Origin: an uncultured bacterium
GTDB taxonomy: Bacteria; Actinomycetota; Actinomycetes; S36-B12
NCBI GenBank assembly: GCA_903940375.1
Contig: CAJAKT010000026.1
Coordinates: forward strand, 1-18,993
Reading direction: 5' to 3'
Length of the DNA stretch: 18,993 nt
Positions 1-8,630 of this stretch are shown in pieces (the stretch's first letter is position 1; the number at the start of each line of letters is the position of its first letter). The position numbers and the translations under genes were made by a program. Under the pieces are notes generated by a model. The model was not told the origin of the DNA, did not search any database, and was given only the letters and a program-made list of their open reading frames with translations.

Positions 1-1922
1 AGTTCTTCATGGTCCGCGTCGCCGGCCTCAAGCGCCGCATCGCCACCGGGATCGCCGTCCGCGCGGCCAGCGGCTACACCGCGCGCGAGGTGCTGGAGAA
101 CATCTGGCAGCGCGCCTACGCGCTCCAGCGTGAGCAGGCCGATCTCTTCGGCGAGGTCGTCATGCCCGACCTCGAAGCCCAAGGGATCGAGCTGCTGCGC
201 TGGGACCAGCTCACCCCCAGCGAGAAGGCCCAGATCGAGCTCTTCTTCGATGCCAAGGTGTTCCCGGTCCTGACCCCGCTCGCCGTCGACCCGTCGCATC
301 CGTTCCCGTACATCAGCGGACTGTCGATGAACCTTGCCGTCGTCGTGCGCAATCCCGTCACCGGCACGGAACTGTTCGCTCGCGTCAAGGTGCCGCCACT
401 GCTGCCTCGGTTCGTCGAGGTCGGGCCGGCTCGTTTCGTTCCCCTTGAGGATGTCATCGCGGCTCACCTCCACACGCTGTTCCCCGGCATGGAGATTCAG
501 CAGACGCACGCCTTCCGCGTCACGCGCAATGAGGACGTCGAGGTGGAGGAGGACGACGCCGAGAACCTGCTTCAGGCGCTCGAGCGCGAACTCATGCGCC
601 GCCGTTTCGGACCGCCCGTCCGGCTCGAGGTCGAGGAGTCGATCGACCCGCATGTGCTCGAACTGCTGATCAGCGAGCTCGGAGTCAACGAGCTCGAGGT
701 ATTCCGGCTGCCCGGCCCGCTGGACCTCACCGGACTTTGGACCCTGGTCGGCCTCGACCGCGACGACCTCAAGCAGAAGAGATTCGTGCCAAAGACGTCG
801 CGGCAGCTCAGCGAGGTGGAAAGCTCGACGGCTCCCGACGTGCTTGCCGTCATGCGGGAGCGCGACGTGCTCCTGCATCACCCCTACGACTCGTTCTCCA
901 CCAGTGTCCAGTTGTTCCTCGAGCAGGCCGCTCGCGATCCGCAGGTTCTCGCGATCAAGCAGACCCTGTACCGGACATCTGGCGACTCGCCCATCGTCGA
1001 TGCCCTCATCGACGCCGCGCAGGCAGGCAAGCAGGTCCTCGCACTTGTCGAGATCAAGGCCCGCTTCGATGAGCAGAACAACATCGAGTGGGCGCGCAAG
1101 CTCGAGGAATCGGGCGTGCATGTCGTCTACGGGCTGGTCGGACTGAAGACCCACAGCAAGCTGTCGATGGTGGTCCGCGACGATGGCGACCAACTGCGTC
1201 GCTACTGCCATATCGGTACCGGCAACTACCATCCGAAGACCGCCCGACTGTACGAAGACCTGGGCCTGCTCACGTGCGATCCGGCCGTCGGAGAGGACGT
1301 CTCGAACCTGTTCAACGTGCTCTCGGGCTACTCGATGAACACCGAGTACGAGCGCTTTCTGGTTGCACCGCACTCCGTGCGCACCGGACTCGTTGACCGA
1401 ATCGATCGGGAGATCGACCATCTCCAGGCCGGGCGGCCAGCCGGCATCAAGTTCAAGTGCAACTCGATTGTCGACGAGGGGATCATCGACGCGCTCTACC
1501 GTGCCGCACGCGCTGGGGTACCCGTCGACATCTGGGTTCGCGGCATCTGCGCCGTTCGGCCCGGAGTGGAGGGCCTCAGCGAGAACATCCGCGTCATCAG
1601 CATCCTGGGTCGCTTCCTCGAGCACTCGCGCGCCTACTGCTTCGAGAACGGCGGCAATCGCGAGGCCTGGATCGGCTCGGCCGATCTCATGCACCGCAAC
1701 CTCGACCGTCGCGTCGAGACGCTTATCCGCCTGGTCGACCCCGAGGAGGTGTCTGACATCGATGCCCTGTTCACCTTCGCCTTCGACCCGGAGACCTCGG
1801 CGTGGGATCTGCATCCGGACGGCACGTGGGTTCGGCGTCAGTTCGACGCCGATGGCCATCGTCTGCGCGACTATCAGGAATCGCTGATCGAGATCAAGCG
1901 GAAGCGCGGCTTCGCCCCGTGA
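1..1922 (+). CDS. ppk1: Polyphosphate kinase 1 (5'-truncated by window edge)
   Basis: PPK1 reversibly transfers the terminal phosphate of ATP to make long-chain polyphosphate. The reading frame is open from the window edge (first whole codon at 3) and begins inside the family's conserved FFMVRVAGLK segment, so the Met at 9 is internal. Roughly 60-80 N-terminal residues, including the true start, lie outside. The catalytic C-terminal domains are complete. The autophosphorylated histidine lies in LKTHSKLS (His382 counted from the Met at 9), followed by the second conserved histidine region HIGTGNYHPKTARLYEDLGL. NTEYERFLVAP and the C2-domain stretch with FKCNSIVD and IWVRGICAVRPG are also family hallmarks. 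The stop is 2 bp before the CYTH-CHAD start, which suggests co-transcription and translational coupling. No frameshift is seen. The identification is firm. Confidence 0.97.
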   Translation, partial: FFMVRVAGLKRRIATGIAVRAASGYTAREVLENIWQRAYALQREQADLFGEVVMPDLEAQGIELLRWDQLTPSEKAQIELFFDAKVFPVLTPLAVDPSHPFPYISGLSMNLAVVVRNPVTGTELFARVKVPPLLPRFVEVGPARFVPLEDVIAAHLHTLFPGMEIQQTHAFRVTRNEDVEVEEDDAENLLQALERELMRRRFGPPVRLEVEESIDPHVLELLISELGVNELEVFRLPGPLDLTGLWTLVGLDRDDLKQKRFVPKTSRQLSEVESSTAPDVLAVMRERDVLLHHPYDSFSTSVQLFLEQAARDPQVLAIKQTLYRTSGDSPIVDALIDAAQAGKQVLALVEIKARFDEQNNIEWARKLEESGVHVVYGLVGLKTHSKLSMVVRDDGDQLRRYCHIGTGNYHPKTARLYEDLGLLTCDPAVGEDVSNLFNVLSGYSMNTEYERFLVAPHSVRTGLVDRIDREIDHLQAGRPAGIKFKCNSIVDEGIIDALYRAARAGVPVDIWVRGICAVRPGVEGLSENIRVISILGRFLEHSRAYCFENGGNREAWIGSADLMHRNLDRRVETLIRLVDPEEVSDIDALFTFAFDPETSAWDLHPDGTWVRRQFDADGHRLRDYQESLIEIKRKRGFAP

Positions 1923-1924
1923 CC

Positions 1925-3457
1925 ATGCCGACCACGCATCGTGAAGTTGAGCGCAAGCTCCGAGTGCACGGGATGTTCGACCTTCCCGATTTCGTCGCCG
2001 AAGGGGTTGCCGCCGGAATCACGGTGGTTGAGCCGTTCACGATGCGGGCGGTCTACCACGACACCAGCAGTCTGACGCTCTTCCGCTGGGGCATCACCCT
2101 GCGACGTCGCGAGGGTGGTGGTGATGAAGGCTGGCACATGAAGCTGCCCGTCGCCGGGGCCGACGGCTCGTCACGCGACGAGCTGCGCCTGCCGCTCGAT
2201 GCGGGGGCCATTGGCTCCGTGCCGGGCGCCTTCATCGAGGTCATCGCCCCGCTGCTGAGGGAGCAGCCGCTGGTCGCCGCCGTCACCCTTGAGACTGAGC
2301 GTGCCCCCTTCCTCCTGCTCGACGAGACCGGTCGCCCCCTCGTGGAGGTCGTTGACGACGTCGTGTCCGTGCTCCGCGACGGGCGCGTTGTCAGCGTCTT
2401 CCGCGAGATAGAGATCGAGGCCGTCGACGCCTCGGACCCGACCTGCCTTGACGCGATCACCGCAGTGGCTGACCTGCTCCTCGGCATGGGTGCCGAGCCG
2501 AGTTCCGTCAGCAAGGCCGCCAGCGCCCTGGGTCCGCGCACTGCCGAGCCCCCGGACGTGCCGGAGCGGCCAATGCCCGGTCCCGATGGCCTTGCCGTTG
2601 ACGCCATCCGCTCTGTTCTTGCGCAGCATGTTCGTCGATTGCTCCTCGCCGACGTCGGTGTGCGTCGAGATCTCCCCGACTCCGTCCACCAGATGCGCGT
2701 CTCGGCCCGACGACTGCGCAGCGCCATGGCGACTTTCGCGCCCCTGATGCAGGAGGAGCCCTCCCGCATCCTGCGCGAGGAGCTCAAGTGGATCGCCAGC
2801 GAACTGGGCGCGATCCGTGACACCGAGGTGATGATCGAGCGGCTAGACCGTCATGCCGCCCAGCTCGACGACCCCGACGACACGATCCGGGCTCGGTCCG
2901 CACTCGACCCGCTGCTCGGCCGGCGCCTGACCGGAGCACGATCCAGCGCGCTCGCTGCCCTGCGCAGTGACCGCCATCAGCAGCTCATCGATGACCTCAT
3001 GACGGCGGCGATCGACCCTCCGGTCACTGATGCCGCCTACGCACCTTGCTCCGAGGTCCTGCTCCCGCTCGTCGCCCGCACGTGGCGACGGCTGGTCCGC
3101 TGCATCAACGACCTCGAACTCGATGGTCCCAGTCCGACGTGGCATGCCGCCCGCATCAAGGCCAAGCAGGCCCGCTACTCCGCTGACGCCGTGGCCCCCG
3201 TATTCGGCAAGCAGATGCGGCAATATGCGGAGCGGCTGTCCGACGTCACGGAACTGCTCGGCGACCATCAGGATGCGCATATCGCGCAGACGATCATCCG
3301 CGAACTGGCCGCCCATCCCGAGACAGACGGGCTGACCGGACTCGCCCTTGGTGTGCTGCACGAGTTCGAGGCCGACGAGGAGATCCTCGACCGGTATCGC
3401 TTCGTGGAGTCCTGGCCGACGGCACGCAGCGCAGCACGCAAGGCAGGCGTGCGATGA
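1925..3457 (+). CDS. CYTH-CHAD domain protein
   Basis: This is a 510-residue two-domain protein. Residues about 1-200 form a CYTH (triphosphate tunnel metalloenzyme) domain with the diagnostic ExExK motif at E7-V-E9-R-K11. Later acidic and basic strands follow, such as EIEIEAV near 161-167. Residues about 225-500 form an alpha-helical CHAD domain, with the basic histidine motif HQMRVSARRLRS starting at His255 and a second basic helix AARIKAKQARYSAD. CYTH proteins bind or hydrolyse triphosphates, and CHAD domains are known to bind inorganic polyphosphate. Its place directly after ppk1 fits a role in polyphosphate turnover or binding, which is inferred. ATG 1925 was chosen because it starts just before the ExExK strand. 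GTG 1919, overlapping the ppk1 stop, is a possible alternative. No good ribosome binding site is visible, so coupling to ppk1 is likely. Confidence 0.93.
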   Translation: MPTTHREVERKLRVHGMFDLPDFVAEGVAAGITVVEPFTMRAVYHDTSSLTLFRWGITLRRREGGGDEGWHMKLPVAGADGSSRDELRLPLDAGAIGSVPGAFIEVIAPLLREQPLVAAVTLETERAPFLLLDETGRPLVEVVDDVVSVLRDGRVVSVFREIEIEAVDASDPTCLDAITAVADLLLGMGAEPSSVSKAASALGPRTAEPPDVPERPMPGPDGLAVDAIRSVLAQHVRRLLLADVGVRRDLPDSVHQMRVSARRLRSAMATFAPLMQEEPSRILREELKWIASELGAIRDTEVMIERLDRHAAQLDDPDDTIRARSALDPLLGRRLTGARSSALAALRSDRHQQLIDDLMTAAIDPPVTDAAYAPCSEVLLPLVARTWRRLVRCINDLELDGPSPTWHAARIKAKQARYSADAVAPVFGKQMRQYAERLSDVTELLGDHQDAHIAQTIIRELAAHPETDGLTGLALGVLHEFEADEEILDRYRFVESWPTARSAARKAGVR

Positions 3458-4383
3458 CACCCACCCCCGCCATCCGCGCCGCCGGTGTCGTCCTGCTCCG
3501 AGGAGATGCACCCGACCTGGAGTTCCTCGCCGTGCACCGTCCCGTGCTCCAGGACTGGTCCCTGCCCAAGGGCAAGCTCGACCCAGGCGAGCACGTCGTC
3601 ACCGCGGCACTTCGCGAATGCGATGAGGAGACCGGCTACACACCCGTGCTGCAGGCTCCGTTGGCCGCGCAGTCCTACAGCGTCGACAGCAGCCCCAAGG
3701 TGGTCAACTACTGGCGTGCCCGTGTGCGCACGGAGGAGGGGTTCACCCCCGACGATGAGATCGATCAGATTCGCTGGGTCTCCGTCGCCGATGCCGCCGG
3801 CCTGCTGACCTACCCACGCGACGCGACCCTTGTCGATGAGGCGGCGGCCCTTCCTGACACCGTCCCGCTCGTGATCCTTCGGCACACGCAAGCCATGAAG
3901 CGGGCGCAGTTCGACGGCGACATCGATGCCGAGCGACCGCTGACCGGGAAAGGTCGCTCGCAGAGCAAGACCCTTGTTCCCCTTCTCGATGCCTACGGGA
4001 TCACCTCGGTATATGCCAGCAGTGCCCGCCGCTGCACCGAGACGGTCAAGCGGTTCGCCAAGCACCTAGGCGAGCCGGTGCTGCCCGAGCCGCTGCTGAC
4101 GGAGGAGGGTCACCACGACGATCCCCGTCTGGCGGCCGCACGCGCCGTCGAACTCGCCCTTACTCCCGAGCCACTCGTCCTGTGCACGCACCGCCCAGTC
4201 CTGCCCACGATCCTCGACTCCATGTCGGCGGCCCTCGGCGTCGGTCTTGACGACCCGCGATGGTCACGTGCCTGGCATCCGAAGCTGCCGCCCGGCGGCT
4301 TCATCGTCGTGCACCGCCAATTCGGCGGCGACACACCGGTGCGGGTGGTCGCGGTCGAGCAGCACACGCTGTCCCACGCCTGA
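3454..4383 (+). CDS. mutT1: Nudix hydrolase / histidine phosphatase fusion (MutT1-like)
   Basis: This 309-residue protein has two catalytic domains. Residues 1-130 are a Nudix domain with a complete box: G40, E46, R54-E55, E58-E59, G61. Residues about 138-309 are a SixA/phosphoglycerate-mutase-like histidine phosphatase domain. It carries the RHT version of the RHG motif (Arg143-His144), the SSARRCTET segment and a second catalytic histidine in LCTHRPVLP. This architecture matches mycobacterial MutT1, known to hydrolyse 8-oxo-(d)GTP and diadenosine polyphosphates. The exact substrate here is inferred. The start ATG overlaps the CYTH-CHAD stop in an ATGA, so the genes are almost certainly translationally coupled. 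Proximity of mutT1 to ppk1 is also known in mycobacteria, which supports the call. Confidence 0.93.
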   Translation: MTPTPAIRAAGVVLLRGDAPDLEFLAVHRPVLQDWSLPKGKLDPGEHVVTAALRECDEETGYTPVLQAPLAAQSYSVDSSPKVVNYWRARVRTEEGFTPDDEIDQIRWVSVADAAGLLTYPRDATLVDEAAALPDTVPLVILRHTQAMKRAQFDGDIDAERPLTGKGRSQSKTLVPLLDAYGITSVYASSARRCTETVKRFAKHLGEPVLPEPLLTEEGHHDDPRLAAARAVELALTPEPLVLCTHRPVLPTILDSMSAALGVGLDDPRWSRAWHPKLPPGGFIVVHRQFGGDTPVRVVAVEQHTLSHA

Positions 4384-4400
4384 CGTGATCAACTAGGCAC

Positions 4401-5195
4401 ATGACGTCACGGGCGCGGGCCGGCACCGCACTCCTTCTCGCCGCACTGGCACCCGCCGTGCTGACACTCACCGCGTGCGGCACACCTCGCGTGCCCGTCG
4501 GCCAGGCCGACTACAGCGCGATCCAGCGCCCCAGCATGATGCCGTCCGCGAACGAGTTCGTCTCGGCAGTGATGCACACGCGCGACCTCGGGTCAGCGAA
4601 TGTCGACATCACCGTCGACACCGTCATCGATGGCGCCCGTCAGCACCTCGACGGCATCGGTGCCGTCGCGCTCGGCCGGGGTTTCGGCAACATTCTCTGG
4701 ACCGACCCCACTGGAACCACGCGGATCATCAACAATGACGTTGCCACCTTCGTCCGCGACGACGAGCCCGACGGCATGTGGAACCAGCTTCCCGAGAGTG
4801 CCATCACTCCGCGCACGGCGTTCGCCGATCCCATCGCCTCCCTGGGACTGCTGTCGGACATTCGATCCGACGGCGCCGAGGAGATCGACGGCATCGCCAC
4901 AACCCGCTACACAGGCCGGCTCTCCGCCGACCCGCAGAACCTGGCCGCCTTCGGTCTGACCGAGGACGTGATCGCCACGCTGGCGGACGCGTCCGGCGGG
5001 TCCAGCATCAGCGTCACGGCCTGGGCCGACCAGACGGGGCAGATCGTCCGGGTCGATAGCTCCTTCAGCGGCGACTCAGGCAGCGGCACTCCCGTCGACC
5101 TGCGGGTATCCACATCACTGTCGGACTTCAGCGGCGTCATCGACGTTGGGCCACCACCATCGGCGAGCGTTACGTCGGTGTCCGCGAGTTCCTAG
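4401..5195 (+). CDS. Putative lipoprotein, LppX/LprG-like
   Basis: This 264-residue protein has a lipoprotein signal peptide: basic N-terminus TSRARAG, a hydrophobic stretch and the lipobox LTAC with the lipidation cysteine at residue 26. The mature part reads as a beta-rich single domain with alternating polar and hydrophobic strands, for example ANVDITVDTVIDGARQHL and ISVTAWADQTGQIVRVD. That layout resembles the LppX/LprAFG fold, which in mycobacteria binds or carries lipids at the cell envelope. The assignment is by overall pattern only, and the function here is not established. It follows the Nudix gene by 17 bp and is preceded by a weak AGG at about 4395. It may be the last gene of the ppk1 operon or have its own promoter. 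It converges on glgC with only 3 bp between the stop codons. Confidence 0.72.
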   Translation: MTSRARAGTALLLAALAPAVLTLTACGTPRVPVGQADYSAIQRPSMMPSANEFVSAVMHTRDLGSANVDITVDTVIDGARQHLDGIGAVALGRGFGNILWTDPTGTTRIINNDVATFVRDDEPDGMWNQLPESAITPRTAFADPIASLGLLSDIRSDGAEEIDGIATTRYTGRLSADPQNLAAFGLTEDVIATLADASGGSSISVTAWADQTGQIVRVDSSFSGDSGSGTPVDLRVSTSLSDFSGVIDVGPPPSASVTSVSASS

Positions 5196-5198
5196 GGG

Positions 5199-6422
5199 TC
5201 AGAGGAGCGCGGTGACGCCCTTGCCCAGGCACACGACACCGGCATCGCTCACGGTGTACAGCGACCGATCGCGCTCGAGGTCGACGCCGATCTGGGCACC
5301 ATCAGGCACGATGACGTTCTTGTCGAGAATCGCCCGACGGACAACCGCATTGCGGCCGATGCGCACGCCCGGCATCAGGACGCTGCCCTCCACATAGGCG
5401 CCCGCATCGACTGCCACGCTCGTGGCAATGACCGAGGTACGCACATGTGCACCCGACACGATGGTGCCGGCACCAACCATCGACTCGTGGGCATTCCCGC
5501 CCTCGACGAACTTCGCCGGCGGCAGTGACGGGAGATTCGAGAGGATCGGCCAGCGCCGGTTGTAGAGATTGAAGATCGGGTGCACAGAGACCAGGTCCAT
5601 ATGCGCATCGTGGTAGCTGTCGAGGGTTCCGACATCGCGCCAGTAGCCGCGATCACGATCCTCTGCACCCGGGACGACGTTCTCGGCGAAGTCGTAGACC
5701 TGCGCCTCGCCCTGGGCCGTCAGCATCGGAATGATGTTGGTGCCCATGTCATGGATCGATGCGGGGTCGACCGCGTCAGCGCGCAGGGCCTCCAGCAGGA
5801 CATCGGTGCTGAACACGTAGTTGCCCATGGAGACGTAGCACTCGTCGTCGCGGCCCGGAATCGTCGGCGGATCGGCAGGCTTCTCCAGGAAGCTGGCGAT
5901 CTTGCGGCCATCGGCGGCCATCTGGATGACGCCGAAATCGCTGGACATCGCCTTCGGCATCCGAATGCCCGCAACGGTGACACCCGCGCCGCTGGCGATG
6001 TGCGCCTGGACCATCTGCATCGGATCCATGCGATAGACGTGGTCGGCACCGAACACGACGACGTAGTCGGGGCCCTCGTCGTACACGAGGTTGAGGCTCT
6101 GGAAGATCGCGTCCGCGCTGCCCGTGTACCAGCGGGGTCCCAGCCGCTGCTGCGCCGGAACCGGGGTCACGTAGTCGCCCACCAGCGTGGACATCCGCCA
6201 GGTCTGGGTGATGTGACGGTCCAGGCTGTGCGACTTGTACTGGGTCAGAACGCACACTCGCCGGAGCCCGGCGTTGATGAGATTCGAGAGGACGAAATCG
6301 ACCAGCCGGTAGGACCCGCCGAACGGGACTGCGGGCTTCGCTCGGTCGGCCGTCAGCGGCATCAGTCGCTTGCCCTCGCCACCAGCGAGGACCATCGCCA
6401 GGACATGCGGGTCAGAACTCAC
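5199..6422 (-). CDS. glgC: Glucose-1-phosphate adenylyltransferase
   Basis: GlgC makes ADP-glucose from ATP and glucose-1-phosphate, the committed step of bacterial glycogen and maltose-1-phosphate synthesis. The 407-residue length is normal for actinobacterial GlgC. The N-terminal nucleotidyltransferase domain shows MVLAGGEGKRL and the activator/phosphate segment AKPAVPFGGSYRLVDF. It also has YTGSADAIFQS, the metal-binding FGADHVYRMD and the glucose-binding FLEKP. The C-terminal part is a left-handed beta-helix (AGTIVSGAHVRTSVI, VLMPGVRIGRNAVVRRAILD). The start is GTG at 6422. No Shine-Dalgarno sequence precedes it, but a TAGGGT -10-like hexamer sits 6 bases upstream, suggesting a leaderless mRNA. 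It is divergent from glgM, which uses its product. Confidence 0.96.
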   Translation of the reverse strand: MSSDPHVLAMVLAGGEGKRLMPLTADRAKPAVPFGGSYRLVDFVLSNLINAGLRRVCVLTQYKSHSLDRHITQTWRMSTLVGDYVTPVPAQQRLGPRWYTGSADAIFQSLNLVYDEGPDYVVVFGADHVYRMDPMQMVQAHIASGAGVTVAGIRMPKAMSSDFGVIQMAADGRKIASFLEKPADPPTIPGRDDECYVSMGNYVFSTDVLLEALRADAVDPASIHDMGTNIIPMLTAQGEAQVYDFAENVVPGAEDRDRGYWRDVGTLDSYHDAHMDLVSVHPIFNLYNRRWPILSNLPSLPPAKFVEGGNAHESMVGAGTIVSGAHVRTSVIATSVAVDAGAYVEGSVLMPGVRIGRNAVVRRAILDKNVIVPDGAQIGVDLERDRSLYTVSDAGVVCLGKGVTALL

Positions 6423-6490
6423 ACTCGAACCCTAGCCCCACTTCGACGGCACTGCGTTCCCATGCGGGCAAGACCCCTAGGCTCCGTGCT
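6423..6490. promoter_or_regulatory. Bidirectional, probably leaderless glgC/glgM promoter region
   Basis: This is the 68 bp gap between two GTG starts. Reading toward glgM, TAGGCT at 6478-6483 is followed by 7 bases and then the GTG at 6491. Reading toward glgC, TAGGGT (complement of 6429-6434) is followed by 6 bases and then the GTG at 6422. Both fit the actinobacterial -10 pattern TAnnnT at the distance where transcription would begin at the start codon itself. Neither gene has a Shine-Dalgarno sequence. No convincing TTGACA-like -35 box is visible for either. The two -35 positions would fall on the same central stretch, about 6452-6460, so one regulator could control both directions. The transcription starts are inferred. 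Confidence 0.6.
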
Positions 6491-7654
6491 GTGCGCATCG
6501 GAATGCTGACCCGCGAGTGGCCCCCGGACATCTACGGAGGCGCCGGCGTCCACGTCGAGCACCTCGCTGCGGAACTGCGACGCAAGATCACCGTTGACGT
6601 TCACTGCTTCGGCGAGCCGCGCACCGACGCCGTCGCTCATGCCGTGCCCGCGGCCCTCCTCGGCGCCAACCAGGCCATCCAGACCCTCGGCGTCGACCTC
6701 GAGATGGTCGATGCCACCGCAGGGGTCGACCTGCTCCACTCCCACAGCTGGTACGCGAATCTGGCCGGGCACATCGGCGGCCTCATGCACGGCGTCCCCC
6801 ATGTCCTCACCGCCCATTCCCTCGAGCCTCTCCGGCCCTGGAAGGAGGAGCAGCTCGGTGGTGGTTACCGAGTCTCGTCCTGGATCGAGCGCACGGCCTA
6901 CGAAGGCGCCGCCCGCATCATCGCCGTCAGCCACGGCATGCGCGCTGATGTCCTCGCCGCCTATCCGTCCGTCGATCCCGATCGCGTCAGCGTCGTGCAC
7001 AACGGCATCGACACCAGCGTGTACCGACCCGACCCCGACACGGACTTTGTCGCCGGCCTCGGTATCGACATGACCCGTCCGTACGTGCTGTTCGTCGGCC
7101 GCATCACCCGGCAGAAGGGCATCGTCCACCTCATCAACGCGGCACGACGTTTCGATGACGGCGTCCAGCTGGTGCTCTGCGCTTCTTCTCCGGACACCAA
7201 GGAGATCGGCGAGGAGACATCGGCCGCCGTCGATCAGCTTCGCGCCGAACGGGGCGACGACAGCGTCGTCTGGGTCAAGGAGCAGGTGCCGCGCCCGCAG
7301 CTGATCACCCTGTTCTCACACGCCCTCGCCTTCGTCTGCCCCTCGATCTACGAACCCCTCGGCATCGTCAACCTCGAGGCCATGGCCTGCGAGACCGCCG
7401 TCGTGGCATCCGCGGTCGGGGGTATCCCCGAGGTAGTCGTCGATGGCGTGACGGGCCTGCTCGTTCCCTACGACTCGACCGAGCCACGGGCCTTCGAGCA
7501 CGCCTTCGCCGACGCCGTGAACGTCATCGCCGCCGACCCCGCCCGGGCTCGCGTGATGGGAGCCGCGGGGCGCGCCCGCGCCGTCAGCGACTTCGGCTGG
7601 GACGCGATCGCCGACCAGACGATTGCCGTGTACGACGCCGCACTACGTTCGTGA
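6491..7654 (+). CDS. glgM: Glycogen synthase / alpha-maltose-1-phosphate synthase, actinobacterial type
   Basis: This is a GT4-type glycosyltransferase of 387 residues, the same length as mycobacterial GlgM (earlier named GlgA). That enzyme uses ADP-glucose and glucose-1-phosphate to make maltose-1-phosphate for the GlgE pathway, and family members may also elongate glycogen. The N-terminal Rossmann domain begins LTREWPPDIYGGAGVHVEHL, the donor-binding glycine loop. The middle shows LFVGRITRQKGIVHL. The C-terminal domain has the E-x7-E donor motif in YEPLGIVNLEAMACETAVVA. The start is GTG 6491, in agreement with the conserved MRIGMLTREWPP N-terminus. The last codons overlap the EamA gene. The older symbol glgA would also be acceptable. 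Which of the two activities dominates cannot be told from sequence. Confidence 0.92.
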   Translation: MRIGMLTREWPPDIYGGAGVHVEHLAAELRRKITVDVHCFGEPRTDAVAHAVPAALLGANQAIQTLGVDLEMVDATAGVDLLHSHSWYANLAGHIGGLMHGVPHVLTAHSLEPLRPWKEEQLGGGYRVSSWIERTAYEGAARIIAVSHGMRADVLAAYPSVDPDRVSVVHNGIDTSVYRPDPDTDFVAGLGIDMTRPYVLFVGRITRQKGIVHLINAARRFDDGVQLVLCASSPDTKEIGEETSAAVDQLRAERGDDSVVWVKEQVPRPQLITLFSHALAFVCPSIYEPLGIVNLEAMACETAVVASAVGGIPEVVVDGVTGLLVPYDSTEPRAFEHAFADAVNVIAADPARARVMGAAGRARAVSDFGWDAIADQTIAVYDAALRS

Positions 7655-8610
7655 GCAATCTCGCCGAACCCATCCCCGGGGTCGAGCTTGCTCGCCATCC
7701 GCGAGCTGCGCTCGGCTATCTGCTGTGCATCGGTGCAGCGATCCTCTTCGCGATCAACGGGACTGTCTCGAAGTCGATCCTGCTGAGCGGCATTGAGCCC
7801 ACCCGGCTGTCGCAACTGCGCGTCACCGCTGCCTTCCTCATTCTTCTCGTCGTCGTCGCGATCACCCGGCCCGCCGCTCTCCGCCTGAAGAAGGGCGAGT
7901 GGAAGATCCTGCTCGTCTTCGGCATCCTCGGCGTCGCGATGACGCAATACCTGTACTTCGTCGCGATCAAGTTCCTGCCCGTGGGCGTCGCGCTCCTCAT
8001 CGAGTTCACCGCACCGATCATGGTCGCGCTGTGGTTCCGATTCGGGATGCACGAGGCGACAAAGCGCAGGGTCTGGGCCGGCCTCGTCCTCGCCCTCACG
8101 GGCCTGGCCATGGTCGGTGAGGTGTGGGACGGCTTCTCGTTGAACACCCTCGGAGTCATCGCCGGATTCGGGGCCGCAGCCGCCCTGGCGGTCTACTTCC
8201 TCCTAGGCGACCATCAGGTGCGATCACCCGCCCCGCGCGACCCCGTCTCGCTCACCATGTGGGGCTTCGGCGCTGCCGCCCTGTTCTGGGCTGTCGTGCA
8301 GCCGCTGTGGTCGTTCCCCTGGTCTCAGCTCTCGGGCGACGGATACCCACTCGGCACCGATCACAGCGGCACATCGCTGTGGATGCTGTGCGCGTGGATG
8401 GTGCTGCTGGGCACCGTGGTCCCGTTCTCCATGGAGGTCGAGGCGCTGCGGAACATCCGCGCGTCACAGGCATCCGTCATCGGGATGACCGAGCCGCTGG
8501 TGGCGAGTGCCATCGCCTGGATCGCACTGGGCGAGGTGCTTGCACCCGCTCAGCTGGTCGGATCGGTCATCGTGCTCGTCGGGGTGTTCCTCGCCGAAAC
8601 CTCCCGCTGA
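7651..8610 (+). CDS. EamA-family (DMT superfamily) transporter
   Basis: This 319-residue inner-membrane protein has about ten hydrophobic segments arranged as two tandem EamA halves. The first begins near GYLLCIGAAILFAINGTVSK, the second near LGVIAGFGAAAALAVYFLL. The end, MTEPLVASAIAWIALGEVL, is the typical last-helices motif of the family. Relatives such as RhtA export amino acids or other small metabolites; the substrate here is unknown. The GTG start overlaps the glgM stop as GTGA, so expression is probably coupled to glgM, although no metabolic link is obvious. Downstream it converges on the first aldehyde dehydrogenase with 20 bp between stop codons. A clear hairpin terminator was not seen in that gap. 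Confidence 0.9.
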   Translation: MSNLAEPIPGVELARHPRAALGYLLCIGAAILFAINGTVSKSILLSGIEPTRLSQLRVTAAFLILLVVVAITRPAALRLKKGEWKILLVFGILGVAMTQYLYFVAIKFLPVGVALLIEFTAPIMVALWFRFGMHEATKRRVWAGLVLALTGLAMVGEVWDGFSLNTLGVIAGFGAAAALAVYFLLGDHQVRSPAPRDPVSLTMWGFGAAALFWAVVQPLWSFPWSQLSGDGYPLGTDHSGTSLWMLCAWMVLLGTVVPFSMEVEALRNIRASQASVIGMTEPLVASAIAWIALGEVLAPAQLVGSVIVLVGVFLAETSR

Positions 8611-8630
8611 CAGCCGTTGAGGCGGTGGGG

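Noticed and set aside
2053..2823. 256-residue minus-strand open frame opposite CYTH-CHAD
   Set aside because: It is Ser/Arg-rich antisense translation, typical of shadow frames, with no support from context.
5580..6509. 309-residue plus-strand open frame opposite glgC
   Set aside because: It overlaps glgC fully and crosses the glgC/glgM promoter region; no domain is recognisable.
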